Origin: Ailurus styani
Lineage: Eukaryota; Chordata; Mammalia; Carnivora; Ailuridae
Length of the DNA: 64,000 nucleotides
Direction of reading: 5' to 3'
NCBI GenBank assembly: GCA_002007465.1
Contig: LNAC01000137.1
Span: 1,461-65,460, forward strand
Under the pieces are notes generated by a model that saw only the letters and a list, made by a program, of their open reading frames with translations, ran no database searches and was not told where the DNA came from. Both the position numbers and the translations under genes were made by a program. This document shows positions 9,846 through 21,858 of this stretch, in pieces; position 1 is the stretch's first letter; the number at the start of each line of letters is the position of its first letter.

Positions 9846-12800
9846 AAATGTGAGCTATTCATCACCATCTCAGATTCATCTTTTCAACCATATACCTTGT
9901 GACCTAGCCTAACTATATAACTAAAAATCCATCTATTATGAGTCTTTGTTGTGGGCAGGGCCAAACGTCTTACTAGAGATGCTTCATAGCTTAACTTGTA
10001 CAATTCATTCCTTGAGTCTGACCAATCCATTTCTCCAATTTGTAGGAAACAGGGAAAACTGGGCTGGGGATTTCCTAATAAGTCATTATCCTTATAGGTA
10101 AACATGGTACTATTATTCCTATCAGCGCATCAAGGCCTATGAATTATTGTAGTTTTCTCCTTTAGTAGCAGAGATAGATTTGCCTCAATTCACTTATATT
10201 CTTTCAACCAATCTTTGTGGTCACATCAAAGAGTTATTTTAAGGTGCTAGGGCTGATATTGTGTGGGGCTGTGGACAAGAATAATGAATACTTGTCCCCA
10301 TTAACACAATGCTCTGACATAAACTCAATCGATTCCACTCATTTGCCTAATAGGGCAGCTCTAGGTCTTATTTGACCCTGGCTACTTCTGATTAGATCAG
10401 GGCTATGCACATGACCTAGGGGTAGCAATTCATTGACTAGGAAGAAGCTGATCAGTTAGTTTTTTTTTTTTTTTTTTTTTTTTTTTACTAAAGGACACAT
10501 GAACAACTACTGCTGAGGGGCCCAAATTCTGCACTGGGGTGCCCAAATTCTTGGCTTGTTCCCTCCCTAGGCTTGCTTATTTCTTCTATTTATTAAGTCT
10601 GTTCTCTTTCAACTGCAGCTACCCACCCCCCTGCTTTTTTCAAAGTGCACTGGAGTGAATTTTGGTTCCTGGGAATCAAATATCACTTGGACAAGAGAGA
10701 CGTATTAAACTTTCTTAATATCAGAAACAGCTCTTTGGAAGTACAAATGGGTAAAGGTCTACAGACTAAAAGAGCATAACATAGTATGTATCAGACTTGA
10801 AAGAGTTAACTTCCCACAAAGAACTAAGGGGTTGACTACCTTCTCTTCAGTTGGACCCAGATTAATTTTGGTTGGTTGCAAATGGTGTTTTTATTCAGGA
10901 GGCATGGGACATATGTGATAAATGTGAGGACTATCATATGTCTTATAAAGAGCTAATTGTTTGTGAAAGATGCTCTCCCAGTGACACACACAAGTCTGAT
11001 GTACACTGGCTGCTGGCTCTTCTGTAACAATTTCATTAAACTATCCACCCTTATACCAGAACATAATGTGACAAAGCAAAGATTGTCTTCTTTGACCTTG
11101 GCAGGATCTTGAAACATTAAAAAGAGATCAAATACTTTTTTTTTTATAACAAACAACTTTATGAAGACCTAATCACTCTGCATACTAAATTCAAGCAGAG
11201 GACTTATAAGCCGTTTTTCTCATTAACACTGTTGTTAATTTTTCATGCTGTATCCAATTTTCTCCATGTCTCGAACTAACTACTTACTCTAATTTATTAG
11301 CTTAAGAATTGCCGAATTACAAAGGTAAGGAAAAAAACTGTATTATTCGGTTTTCCTCCAGAATTAGACTCCCAACCTGAGGAACTGGAATTCTTCACCA
11401 TGGAATCATTTCCCCCATCCTTTAAATTAGTGTTTTATCAAATCTCTGGCCTCTGGAATGCTGGCAGACATGACTCAGAGTAGAATGTAATGTACTGTTT
11501 CGTGTCTTTGTAGAAGTCATTTTGCATTTATCTTCAGAATTATTTTATCATTTTATGAACAGTTTAACATATTTGCTCATGTGTAAATGGACAATGGGCG
11601 CAGATTAGAGAGGCTTCATTTGCAATGAAGACCTCAGTAGAGTCTCAGAAAAAAAAATGGTTGAGCTACCAGCTAAAGATTATAAATTGTGGATATCAAA
11701 TTATGGCCATAGTCTCTAACCTTTAAGATATTGCTTTTAGAAAAGACAGACAAAATTTCTGAAAAATAAAATCTATCTCAGCCTCACAAACAGTCTTGAA
11801 ATTCAGCACTGTATTGAAGAAATACTTAAGGTCTTGAGTTTGTGGTTAATTCTTTCATAGTAGTTATAGAGACGGATTTGTGGAGAGAAAATTTTTGACT
11901 GACTTACTTGAAAGAAAAAGGAGGCACCCTAAAACAGCAGGAAAATTCAGTGGCTGTTCCAAAGCTTTAAAGTAGTCAGGGTTCTGAACCATGGGAGATA
12001 TAGTCCATTCTTCATTATTTGGGTGTCCCTTTCAACATAACTTGGCTGATATCAATGTTAATAGTTCTAAATCCTTGAAGAATTGGAAGTGCATTCATTA
12101 GCCTATTTTAAGCCATATCATCCAAACACTGAAAATTTAAAAGGCCCAAAACTTTAATTTCTGAGATTTAACATTAGCCAGACCTCGCTGGCTTATAGAC
12201 ATCGTCTCCTAACTACATGGTCTAAAGGCCAATCTATTCATTTCTTTTTCCAATAAAACGTATTTGTCATCAGACTTTCTTAGATGAATTTACTGATACA
12301 TTTTCCTGTTTACACACGACCTGGCCAAAAAAGAAAAGTTATAAAATATAAACCGTGGTCTGCAAAAATTCTTAGAGATGACTGAGACTGTGAGTTACAG
12401 GACAGCAGGTGGGGAAAATGGATTGCACCACTGATTTTCACATAGGTCACCTGAAGGAAACAGGCTCATTTGCTCTGATTCAGGTCAGACCAGGTGGTTA
12501 AGGGTTTGGCTGGAGCCTCTCTTTGGTCCAACTCTGGACTGAATCTTAGCTAAACATAATGTGTGATGCAGAGCGACCACACGATAAATATTAATTACTG
12601 GGTGCATGGATGGAAAGGTACAGATTTGCTTCCCTGACCTCAATCTAATATCCCCTAGGTACATGTTACTGGCCACTAAAAACAGGCAAAAAGTTATCTA
12701 CTGGGTGTGCCACCCGCCTTCCAAACGTCTTCTAGGAATGAGGACTACAACAATCTCTTTGACATCAGGTGAGCAGTAGAAACATTTTATAACAAACTAA

Positions 12801-13990
12801 AACAACTGTACGTAGATTCAACTAGAGAATGACAATGATGATTTTATAAAACTTTCAGGTGAGAGGGAACTAAATCAAAGAACAAAAATGACCAACACAC
12901 ATCTCCCTCCAGAATGCCTCTAGGTCAGCAGTAATTACTTGGGGCAGGGGAGGGTAGTGGTGACGAAAGGAGATTGCCTCCATTGGATTACTTTTAACAC
13001 TGGTCCAAAGTGGTGGTGATGAAGGGGTTCTTTAAATAGCTTGGAGAATGCTGAGCTTTGAAAACAGTAGGTGATGTCGTCAGCATCCCAGCCAAGCTCC
13101 TCACTGCAAATACCACCAACAATCACAGCACTACTGGCGTGGATATAAATATTCATATCAATAAATGGGATACTGCTGAATCCACAAGTAGAGCCGGAAT
13201 AGCCTGCATATTGTCACTTCACCAGAGATACATAATTTATTTCTTGGGAAAAGTCTTCTGTAAGAGTAACATCCTCCCAAAATAGTTTCCCACTTGCCAT
13301 TGTGTTGACTGTGTCGGAAAAACCCATCGCATATAGACTGTGACGAGGGGTCCAGATTTCCTGGACCATCAGACCTCATATTAATAAAACAACCAGTCAA
13401 CTCACTTGCCTCCTTAAGGAGTGTCCTAACATCAGAGAAGATAAATATATCAATTCATAGTTTAGATAAAGAAAGTGATCAGAAGACATACACAAGTCAC
13501 ACCTCTTAGCCTGGGAAATGAAAAGGTTCATTTGAGTTTAGATCTAGACCTCTTGTTTTCTCTCCTTTCTCATCCCATTTCTCAACCCCCACTTCACTTT
13601 TTTTATTGAGCAAATTTCTCTGCACAATCTCTAAACTCAAATAATTTCGTAGCAATTCCTGGATGCTGTATCCACAGGCCTCACCCTTCCTTGGGAAAAT
13701 GATCTAATAAATGCAAATGCAAGAGAAATAAAATGCCCATCTACTCACAGTTCCCGAACATATAGATTCCATTCATAAGATGTGAAACTGACATACTGCT
13801 CCCACTGCAACTAGCGGTCTTATGATTAGCTCCAGATTTTTTATTTTGGTTATTTAATACTTTAGAAAACAATGTAAGGAAGTTCTCATCCTTCTGTACA
13901 TCTTATTTCAATTCCACTGGTAACCAGAAATATAGCCAGTCAAGGAAAAGGGCTAATCTGTTATACATTGGATATAGTATTGTTGAAGTA
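9846..13990. other. Intergenic, largely unique sequence
   Basis: About 4.1 kb with no recognisable SINE, LINE or LTR apart from a poly(T) run at 10460-10486. A small direct repeat, GCCCAAATTCT, occurs twice near 10519-10552. No coding frame is convincing. Confidence 0.4.
10460..10486. repeat. Poly(T) tract, 27 bases
   Basis: An uninterrupted T run, likely length-variable. No SINE body adjoins it. Confidence 0.95.

Positions 13991-13991
<1 letters not shown>

Positions 13992-14035
<44 letters not shown>
13992..14035. repeat. (AC)n microsatellite, about 22 units
   Basis: A pure dinucleotide array without interruption, likely polymorphic. Confidence 0.97.
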
Positions 14036-14037
<2 letters not shown>

Positions 14038-14428
14038 TCACAGGAGATACTTTAGTGCAGAAACAAAGTTGTGATAAGTATCATTTTTCTTATTTCTATA
14101 AATTTCTCAGGTGAAACCTTCCAAGCTGTATTTTTCAACTTTCTGAGTTAAGAATTAAGATGATAAACATGGTATTTCAAATCTCACCACCATTTATTAA
14201 CACTACAGAGAGGAGTACTGTGTTTAACATTTCAGGATCTCTGTGTGATCAGATGCTTAAACTGTTTATCTACATTATTGCCATCATCTAATGAAACAAA
14301 AACTTTGTGGAGTGGCCCCTTCCGGTGGGTGTTTGAGTCAGTACCAGATCTTATGCAGAGAATGCTACACACTCTGCCTTCGCTCAAGGAACCTTCAGCA
14401 GTTAAGAATTATCTTGATGTTCCTATTT

Positions 14429-14627
14429 TTTTTTTTTTAAAGATTTTATTTATTTCTTTGACAGAGAGAGAGAGAGATCACAAATAGGCAGAGAGGTAGG
14501 CAGAGAGAGGAGGAAGCAGGCTCTCTGCCGAGCAGAGAGCCCGATGCGGGCCTCGATCCCAGGACGCTGAGATCATGACCTGAGCCGAAGGCAGCGGCTC
14601 TAACCCACTGAGCCACCCAGGCGCCCA
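14429..14627 (-). mobile_element. Young mustelid-type Can-SINE
   Basis: Minus strand, full length, with head inverse CCACCCAGGCGCC and body AAATAGGCAGAGAGGTAGGC. A perfect duplication TTGATGTTCCTATTT lies at 14414-14428 and 14628-14642. Confidence 0.96.
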
Positions 14628-14642
14628 TTGATGTTCCTATTT

Positions 14643-15555
14643 ATCTTGCATTTCTGATCTACCAATCTATGCAAAACTGAGGGGGTACTGGCCAGAGTCT
14701 CCAGCATGGGGAGTTCAAGGAAGTGGGACAAATTGAAAGAAGGAAGGGAACTTCACTCAGGCATGTAATACCTTTCCTCTTCCTGGTAAATGTGAGTTCA
14801 AGAGAGCCCATGGGGGAATCACAGCTTGTCCAAATGCCCACAGACAGTTTCAAAGGCCAAAGCTTCTGCCTCCCATACCCCGTAAGGCAACCCTAGCAGT
14901 CACACCCACAGGAACCCAAGCTCTTATATCAGAAGAGTCACAGACCACAGTGGACACTTGGACCAGCTCCCAAGGAAACACTGCTCAGAAGGATGGCAGT
15001 GCAGCCCAGGCCGAAGTCACCCTCCAATACAAGTGGAGAACAGCATAAAGAAACATGTGCTCAGGGCAGTATTTCTCCAGAGAGCTATTTCAGATTCCAC
15101 ATAAGAGTAACTGGTGGCCTTGGATAAATCATTCCTCTCATTTATGTGCTGAACGGGAGAAAACAAGTCAACAACTGATGCATGCAAAAGCATTTGGAGG
15201 TGATGGATGGAGACATTATGGTGCATTTCGTCAATGGCATGCCATTAGAGAAAACCATTTCATAGAGTAAATTAAGAAAACAAACCAGCTACGTGACACA
15301 CTTGGAATTGCCACTGGCCAGACCGGTTTTTCTCCTCCAGGAATGAAGCTGCATGGGATTGACATTATCATTATCACTCAGACTCCCCTTCCTAGGTTAG
15401 CTGCCAGTGCTTGTCTGACACTTAAATCCCCAGCCTGCACTTCCCCATAATGACGGCCACTCACATAAGTGGACAAACCTATCCCAGACCCTGATTTTCT
15501 TTTACTGATGCTTTGAACTATCATTTGAATCTTACTGCTATTTGCCTTCATGTGT
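14643..15555. other. Intergenic, nothing recognised
   Basis: Unique sequence; no gene or repeat recognised. Confidence 0.4.
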
Positions 15556-15570
15556 CAATATCTTGTTTTC

Positions 15571-15763
15571 TTTTCTTTTCTTTTTTTTTTTTACAGATTT
15601 TATTTATTTATGTGAGAGAGAGAATGACAGAGCATGAGGGGAGGTCAGAGGGAGAAGACTTCCCACTGAGCAGGGAGCCCCCTATGGGATTCGATCCTGG
15701 GACTCCAGGATCATGACCTGAGCTGAAGGCAGTCGCTTAACCAACCGAGCCACCCAGGCACCC
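15571..15763 (-). mobile_element. Can-SINE
   Basis: Minus strand, complete head (inverse GCCACCCAGGCACCCC). The A-tail is seen as a T-rich run with TTTTC units. The imperfect duplication CAATATC(TT)GTTTTC lies at 15556-15570 and 15764-15776. Confidence 0.9.
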
Positions 15764-15782
15764 CAATATCGTTTTCCTCCCC

Positions 15783-15885
15783 AAAGGTTAAGGATCTTTC
15801 ATGACAAGAACTGAGTCTTGCAAATGAAGCTTACTGGTCCAGCACAGTGCCTGCAATGTGCAGGAAATGTCTGTTAATTTCACCT
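15783..15885 (+). mobile_element. L2 3' end
   Basis: CATGACAAGAACTGAGTCTT, then CAGCACAGTGCCTGCAATGT and GGAAATGTCTGTTAATTTCA follow the L2 3' end order. Confidence 0.55.
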
Positions 15886-16972
15886 GTGATTAATTTCTCC
15901 TATCGTTCTCACATACCTGGCTATTGTCTGCCCAGCACTGATTAATTCATTAAGACAGCATTACTTCAGACCTAGATTGCTGGGAATGCAGAAGCAGAGG
16001 CCTGGCTGCTGAACCTCAGGGAGCTCAGAGGGAGACCAGCGACAGTAAGAACATTGAGCAGGTGGCACTGTGGGTTATTCGGCAGTATTGAAGGAAGTGT
16101 TCTGGGCATGAGTAGGGGGATTCAGGGAAGGCTTCCAGGAAACATGAGTCCCTTTGGAGGAATAAGTAGTTGGTACCTGAGTGCTATAGCCAGTGTGTGC
16201 GAGGGCATGTTGGTGAGCCCAAGCATGGAGCATTTGGGTTCCAAGTCATTTGCTGTTTTAGAAGCTTCTACTGAAAATTTCAACCTATTCTCAAGGTCAT
16301 CCACTGAGGTCAGGGCAGAAATGGGCTATGAAATTACAGGCCCCTTCCCTTGGTAAGCAGGCTCTGAGAGCACTCGGATGGACCTCATGGTAACCGTGGC
16401 TTCATAAAAATCAACGCTGATTGATGGGTGCAGGCTCTCTGCCTCTCCGTGTTTAGTCTATTTGAGCTTTTAGTACCACTGTGACCATGCTTCCTAATGG
16501 AAATGCATTTCTCTCTCTCACCATTACCCAGATATAGATGTTCTCGGATATGAAAGGGTTTTTACCTCAAGATTTTTGTCTTGTAAGACAACCCTAATTC
16601 AGGAAGGAAACAAGGAGGAGTCGAGAAGAACCCACCACAAATGCTTTGTCTTGTAGTTTAGAGAGAGAGAGAGAGAGAGAGAGAGGAATTTAAAGAGCTC
16701 AATTTATGTATGGCGTGGGTTTGTAGCTCCATTACCTTGACTCAGTTCAGTTCAAGGAACTCGCTTTCTTGTGAAGCACTCTGAATAACCTGGAAAAATA
16801 AGCTAAATGTTTCCTTTTGCACCCTGAACCCCCAACCCTTTTTTGTTTTAGAAATTGTGATGGACAGCATAATAAAATCTTCTATGTATAATGATAGCTC
16901 CCTGGGCCTAGGACCCTAGTGATATTATCATATCAATTCCGATAAATCCATCGTCAGGTAGGAATTACCCCC
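15886..16972. other. Intergenic, with (GA)n array
   Basis: Unique sequence containing a (GA)12 array at 16661-16684. The stretch 16030-16160 faintly resembles an ancient interspersed repeat but is too diverged to name. Confidence 0.4.
16661..16684. repeat. (GA)12 microsatellite
   Basis: A pure GA dinucleotide array. Confidence 0.95.
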
Positions 16973-16974
16973 CC

Positions 16975-17110
16975 CCCTTTGCAGGTGTGGAATGTGGGCC
17001 TCAGAGAAGTGAAGTAACATGTCAAAGGCTACTCAGATGGTAAATGGCATTGCTGGGATTTGAAAGCAAGGACTTCTATCTCAAAGTCAGGAGTTCTTCC
17101 TGACACCTAA
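16975..17110 (-). mobile_element. MIR SINE fragment
   Basis: Inverted MIR order: GGCCTCAGAGAAGTGAAGTA, TGTCAAAGGCTACTCAGATG, GCTGGGATTTGAAAGCAAGG. Confidence 0.7.
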
Positions 17111-18955
17111 TGTCTTCCAGACTGGACATCCACACAGAGTTCAAAACACACGACAAAGAGCAACATCTCTCTTACGGGAGGAACAACCCCCATCAGAGTT
17201 GTTACGGGTGGACTGGTTAAAAGGAAAGAGTGAATCCTCATGGGAACACTTGGAAGTCAGATGCTAAGTTTCCTTTCAAATAATCAGGTTTAATAATAAT
17301 AAACCACAGATAGGCAGGTTGTTTTCTGCTATAAAATCACATTATGTCTGGGCAAAGTGATCTCTCCATCTTTGGTTATTCCTGAATGTCAAAGTGGAAA
17401 AGCCGTTCATGCTCCAAGTTCAGAGCCCAAATGCGAATGTGGAGCTATCTCTTTTGATTTGCTGTGTGACTATGGTGGCGCCACGGACCCTCTCTGAACT
17501 TCTCTTGAGTTGCAGAGGCTGACTTTATCATGGGCACCAGGGAAGAGGGAGGCTTTCAGAGAGGCTTTTGAATTGGATAGGAGCAGAAAGACAGAGACAG
17601 CATCTTGAAAAGGAAGGGAAAGTAGCTCTAAACTTCTGGAAGAACCTTGTCAGAGAGCAGACACACAGGCAGCAATCTTCGTACCTCATCACAAAGTTGG
17701 AGAAAAAAACATTTTGCATTTAGAAACTGACGTCCAGAAGGGGGCCTGGAACCTTCTATAAAACCACCTATTAAGAATGTCCCGTCCTGGAACCCTCCCC
17801 ACACCCAAATGCCTCCGGCTCCACATCCAGCAGTGTTTCCAAATGTTTCAGTTTATAGCCAATTTCTCAAAACAAAGTAGACTTTAATCCACTTTGGTTT
17901 CATAATTAAATGAAAAGTAATTAAAACTTTTAGGAAAGTGGGAATGGGGCGTGAAAAGATACCGAGAAACCAAAATAAAAGATGGATGTTCAGTCTGAAG
18001 GAGCAACATAGCCTTGCTGGGTGAGGGCTGGGGGAGGAGACATTATTCTGGGCACAGCAAGTATTTTATCTGCAATTGACAAATCCCAAATCCTCCCAGC
18101 TTCTGTTTCTCCCTACTTAAGACCTGGGTCACAGTATTTATTTACTTAAGTGATGGAGATGAAGGCAGGCTTAACGTTGGCCACCTGTCAGAATAATAGT
18201 GACCTGCCTCTTAAGGGGATTTCAACAACCCCCACCCCCCCCAACATCTTTATAAGACAAAAGGGGATTGGGAGGAAATGCAGAGAAAAAATTCACTACT
18301 TGAGCTTGAAGGAGAGGGTGACCTGCAATGTAAAGACCCCAAGGATCGAGAGATGCTGAGATCCACGGGTGCCATTTAAAGTAACTCTAAAGAATACAGA
18401 CCCTGTCCTCTCCTGAGATAAGAAGGGATTTGCAAAATATGATACCCACACTGAAAAGTCAGGCCCTCTTATATGCCTCTCACAAATGCTCTTGGGGTTC
18501 TTCCTATTCTTATGAAAGAGGTTCATTATAGTTTCCAAGGAATGCAAACAAATACACTTTCTCCGAAGTGATGTCGCCGCTGCTCTTGAGGGTGAGGAGG
18601 CAACGGGACAGGTGCCTGGAGAATTTCAAGGCAGCATGGGGGACCTTATTTAACACAACTTACAGCCACTTCATCATCATCAACTCCCTTTTACAGCGAT
18701 GGTAAGTACCCAGCCAAAGGCATCAAAGCTAGTCTGAGGAGGAGCCCGGACTTGGGCAGGCACACTGGCCCCAGGCTCTGTGCTCAAACCCACTACAGTG
18801 CGCTGTGGCTCAAGCAGGGAGGACGTGGTCCAATCTGAAGGATGCTCCAACAGCTCCCACACAAGGGCTAAGACGTGCCTGAGGCCCGTATCAGTTTTTC
18901 ATCAGCTCTGGAACGGCATCAACTTTCTCGTCCAGAGGCCAGGGGTTAGAAAGGG
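17111..18955. other. Intergenic, nothing recognised
   Basis: Unique sequence without recognised repeats or genes. Confidence 0.4.
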
Positions 18956-18959
18956 CAGG

Positions 18960-19140
18960 GGCCATGAATTCAGACAGACCTGGTTTTGAACCTTCCATTT
19001 TCCTAGGGAAATTTATTTAACTTTTGGAGCCTTGGTTTCCTACCCATAAAGTGGGGCTTCCGTGACCTCTCCCAGGGTTTTGTGAGGATTAGAAACAAAA
19101 TATGAGACCTGCTCAGCAGAGTGCCTGGTGATGAAAGAAC
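18960..19140 (+). mobile_element. MIR SINE
   Basis: GACCTGGTTTTGAACCTTCC, CCTTGGTTTCCTACCCATAA, TTTTGTGAGGATTAGAAACA and CAGAGTGCCTGGTGATGAAA follow MIR order. Confidence 0.7.
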
Positions 19141-20322
19141 GGCAAGTGCCAATTTGTAAGAGCTATTTCAAATGTTCCTTTGTTAGAAGGCCCAGTGGAG
19201 AAAGCTTCAGGCCTTTGGACAGTCACCCTGGCCCTCCTGGAGGCTATTCATACATATGGAATGGTGAACCTGGACCATGAGCCAGTCTACCCTGCAGACT
19301 TAGCAGGCTGAGTTGCTTCCTGCCCCCTCACAATGGAAAGCAATTTTAGTTAAGTGCTTAGCTTAATTAGTTTGTGTCCAGACGTGCTGTCAAGAGCTGT
19401 ACATGCACACTTGTCATCATGATCATCTACCTGTCCCTGGAAAGCCTGCTTTTCCAGAAGTCTGCGCTTAGTTCCAGATGAAATTTCCATTCAGTCACTC
19501 TCACTCCAGCTCCCTAGGAAGCGCCCTGAAGTCAACACCTTCTTCTATTGATGTAGCAGATCAGAGGAGGGTTGTTAAGTTCTCACAGTACCTCTTTTGG
19601 CCCATCATGGCCACTATGGTCATGGACCATTTCTGCTTGGGAAGGTCAAGCGGCTGCTCTGCGAGCTCAGACCAAAGTGTCCACCACACACTCTGGGTGG
19701 CAGCCAAGACACTTAATCAATATTAACAACTAAGATGGTTACACGTGAGTCTGAGCTGGAATTCTGGCCTAAAACATTCTCTCTACCCAGCGGGTACTGA
19801 AATCAAGGATTCTTTTCATCAGTTACACCAAAGAGTCCACAACAGAAGGAGGAAAGGAAGATCTGTCAGAATACAATCCAACGGGCACTGGAATGTAGTT
19901 GGGTTACACTGCAGTTTCAAGATCATGCAGCTTTTCCTCAAAGGCTGTTCCAGAGAAACTACAGAAGGCATCACTTAGTTTACCACACCCCATCGCGCCT
20001 GTTGACTCCTGGCTGCCATAACATTTTAATGATGGACATAAACAATAGAGAGTGGGTGACAGTAATTGCTCCTGGGGACAAACGAGGGGGTAGGTTACTC
20101 TCCTACCCACTGGTTCACCCTCTCCCCACCACGCACATAGCCACAAAAGCATCTCCAGCCTCCACTGCACAGTGACCCTTCCTATAGAAATTACAATGGC
20201 CAGGACGAAATAGTCATCCTCTGAAGCCTACGGCAAGATAGATGACAGTGTGATGGAAGGGAAGAGTAGACTGAGTGCCTTATCGATCTACCTGCCAGCC
20301 TGTGAATGGTGGGTAATAAAAA
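19141..20322. other. Intergenic flank downstream of MPPED2
   Basis: Unique sequence between the last MIR and the distal poly(A) signal. No gene seen. Confidence 0.4.
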
Positions 20323-20328
20323 TTTATT
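20323..20328 (-). terminator. MPPED2: Poly(A) signal AATAAA, possible distal alternative
   Basis: A second AATAAA on the gene strand lies about 160 bases beyond the first. It could serve a slightly longer 3' UTR or be chance, since the local sequence is AT-rich. Confidence 0.3.
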
Positions 20329-20464
20329 GAAAATCAGAAAAAAAAATCACTTATTCTAATTCTTCTGGAAGGCAGTACTAATGTTGCATATGAATAAATC
20401 CCCCCTCCCCCCTCCCCAGGACTAAACCACCGTCTTCCTACCAGCCAACCCTCCAAACAGGACA

Positions 20465-21739
20465 GCTTTAAAAATCTTGCAATTTTATTTGCATATAAAG
20501 GCCGCTAGATATAGAATATCACAATAAATTTAAAAGAAACAACTGCTTTCCTAAATTTCATTAACAAGATAACATAAAATAGAATAAAGCTCAACAGCAT
20601 TTACAATGGGAAAACAGAAATGACTATTAGCGACAATATTTTGTGCTAGCGAAGATTGCATCGACACACAGTGCAAAATGGGGGGAGGGAGAGGAAGTAA
20701 GAAGACAATTCAGGGTATTTAAATATAAAGGACGACTAAGCCTTATTTTAGTTACCTTCCATTGCATCCACTTAAGTCTGTACATGCCTGTAACTGTACC
20801 TAGACTTAACTCAAGCTCTTTGAGACCTTGAGCTCTGAGAAAATGCGTCAGCCCCTTCGGACTTCTGATGCCCCGGTATAAAGCATCCCCTTGCAGTTTT
20901 ACTGTCCTTGGCAATATTAAACTCCTAACTTAGTCATAATACACAAAAAATATTTATATATATAAACCCATACTGAAAAGGAGTCTGCACACTCAATTGT
21001 TTTTTTAACTGCATGAAATACCTGCTCTTGACAGATTCCATTTCCATATTTTTAAAGCTAAAATAATTTAAAAGAAACAAACAAACAATGAGATCTTGTA
21101 TAACCACAATATCTCACTAGCTAAGCCATCCTTTAAACGAGGGCCATTTTCTTCCCTGGACGCAGCTTTCTTTATAGTGAGAGTGTGAAGAGAAGTCTTT
21201 TCCACGCCTACTTTTGCTGAAAAGATTGCTATAAATCCAGGCCATGTCTGCAAAAAAGAAGGGTTACCAAGAAAACGACGACAACAAAACATCAAAAAAT
21301 AAAATACTTCAAACAATACTCTTAAACAGTTGTGCAAATCTGGGTGGTTTTTAAAACACTACCTACCTGTTTCTCTTTCTCTTTTTTTTTCTTTTTTCTT
21401 CCAGCTTAAAGCATATTAAAATAAGACTTTCATCACCTTTTTAAAAAGAAAGCTTGGCTGTCCTTTGGCGAATACTCACAATTTACAATGGCGTGGCCTT
21501 TGAGAAAACGGAAGTCATTTTACAAATTCACAATGCTCCTTTCATTTCGAATGGACGCCCCATTTAAAAAAAAAATAAAATAAAGGAGAAGCACAACCTC
21601 TAGCGTCATCGGTGTTCCAGTAATTTACAAAAAGAACTCACAGGATTTGGAAATAAACAAGTAAGAGAATGTAAGTTTATAATTAGAAAAATGGCAGTTT
21701 GTAGACCTTCCCACACATTCCAGTTGGGCTTTCAGAGCT
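20465..21739 (-). other. MPPED2: MPPED2 3' UTR (inferred extent)
   Basis: AT-rich, non-coding sequence free of recognisable interspersed repeats follows the stop codon for about 1.27 kb. It is rich in A/T homopolymers and TTTAAA-type words. It ends near a canonical AATAAA (minus strand) at 20489-20484 with a TGT/GTTTGG-rich stretch just downstream. The absence of old MIR and L2 copies suggests constraint, but this is inference. The end could be extended if the second poly(A) signal at 20328-20323 is used. Confidence 0.7.
20484..20489 (-). terminator. MPPED2: Poly(A) signal AATAAA, proximal
   Basis: TTTATT on the plus strand reads AATAAA on the gene strand, 1.25 kb after the stop. A T/G-rich stretch (TGTCCTGTTTGG) lies about 25-40 bases downstream, as expected of a cleavage context. 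Cleavage would fall near 20460-20475. Confidence 0.6.
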
Positions 21740-21858
21740 TCAGGAACCCTGTGGGTTTGGAAGGTCAAATATAATTGGAGGGTTGGTCGGTTGAAAGCTG
21801 ACTGTACACGTCGAGGCATTGATGTACGTTGTATAACCGTCGGTCATGATGCCGTAAC
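21740..21858 (-). CDS. MPPED2: MPPED2 last coding exon, residues 256-294 and stop
   Basis: The coding part of the terminal exon is 119 bases. Two bases complete Gly256, then 38 codons follow from Y-G-I-M-T-D-G-Y to the C-terminal D-L-P-N-P-Q-G-S, with TGA at 21742-21740. The acceptor is AG at 21860-21859, preceded by GTCTCCGC. The C-terminal motif N-P-P-I-I-F-D-L-P matches MPPED2 as I know it. The segment completes the beta-sandwich core of the metallophosphoesterase fold. In-phase joining of the three exons gives no internal stop. Human MPPED2 also has a shorter isoform with a different terminal exon farther downstream. I could not identify a counterpart here. Confidence 0.97.

Noticed and set aside
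13992..14035. Direct repeats considered for a CRISPR-like array
   Set aside because: Simple dinucleotide array in a mammalian genome; no spacers or cas genes anywhere in the window.
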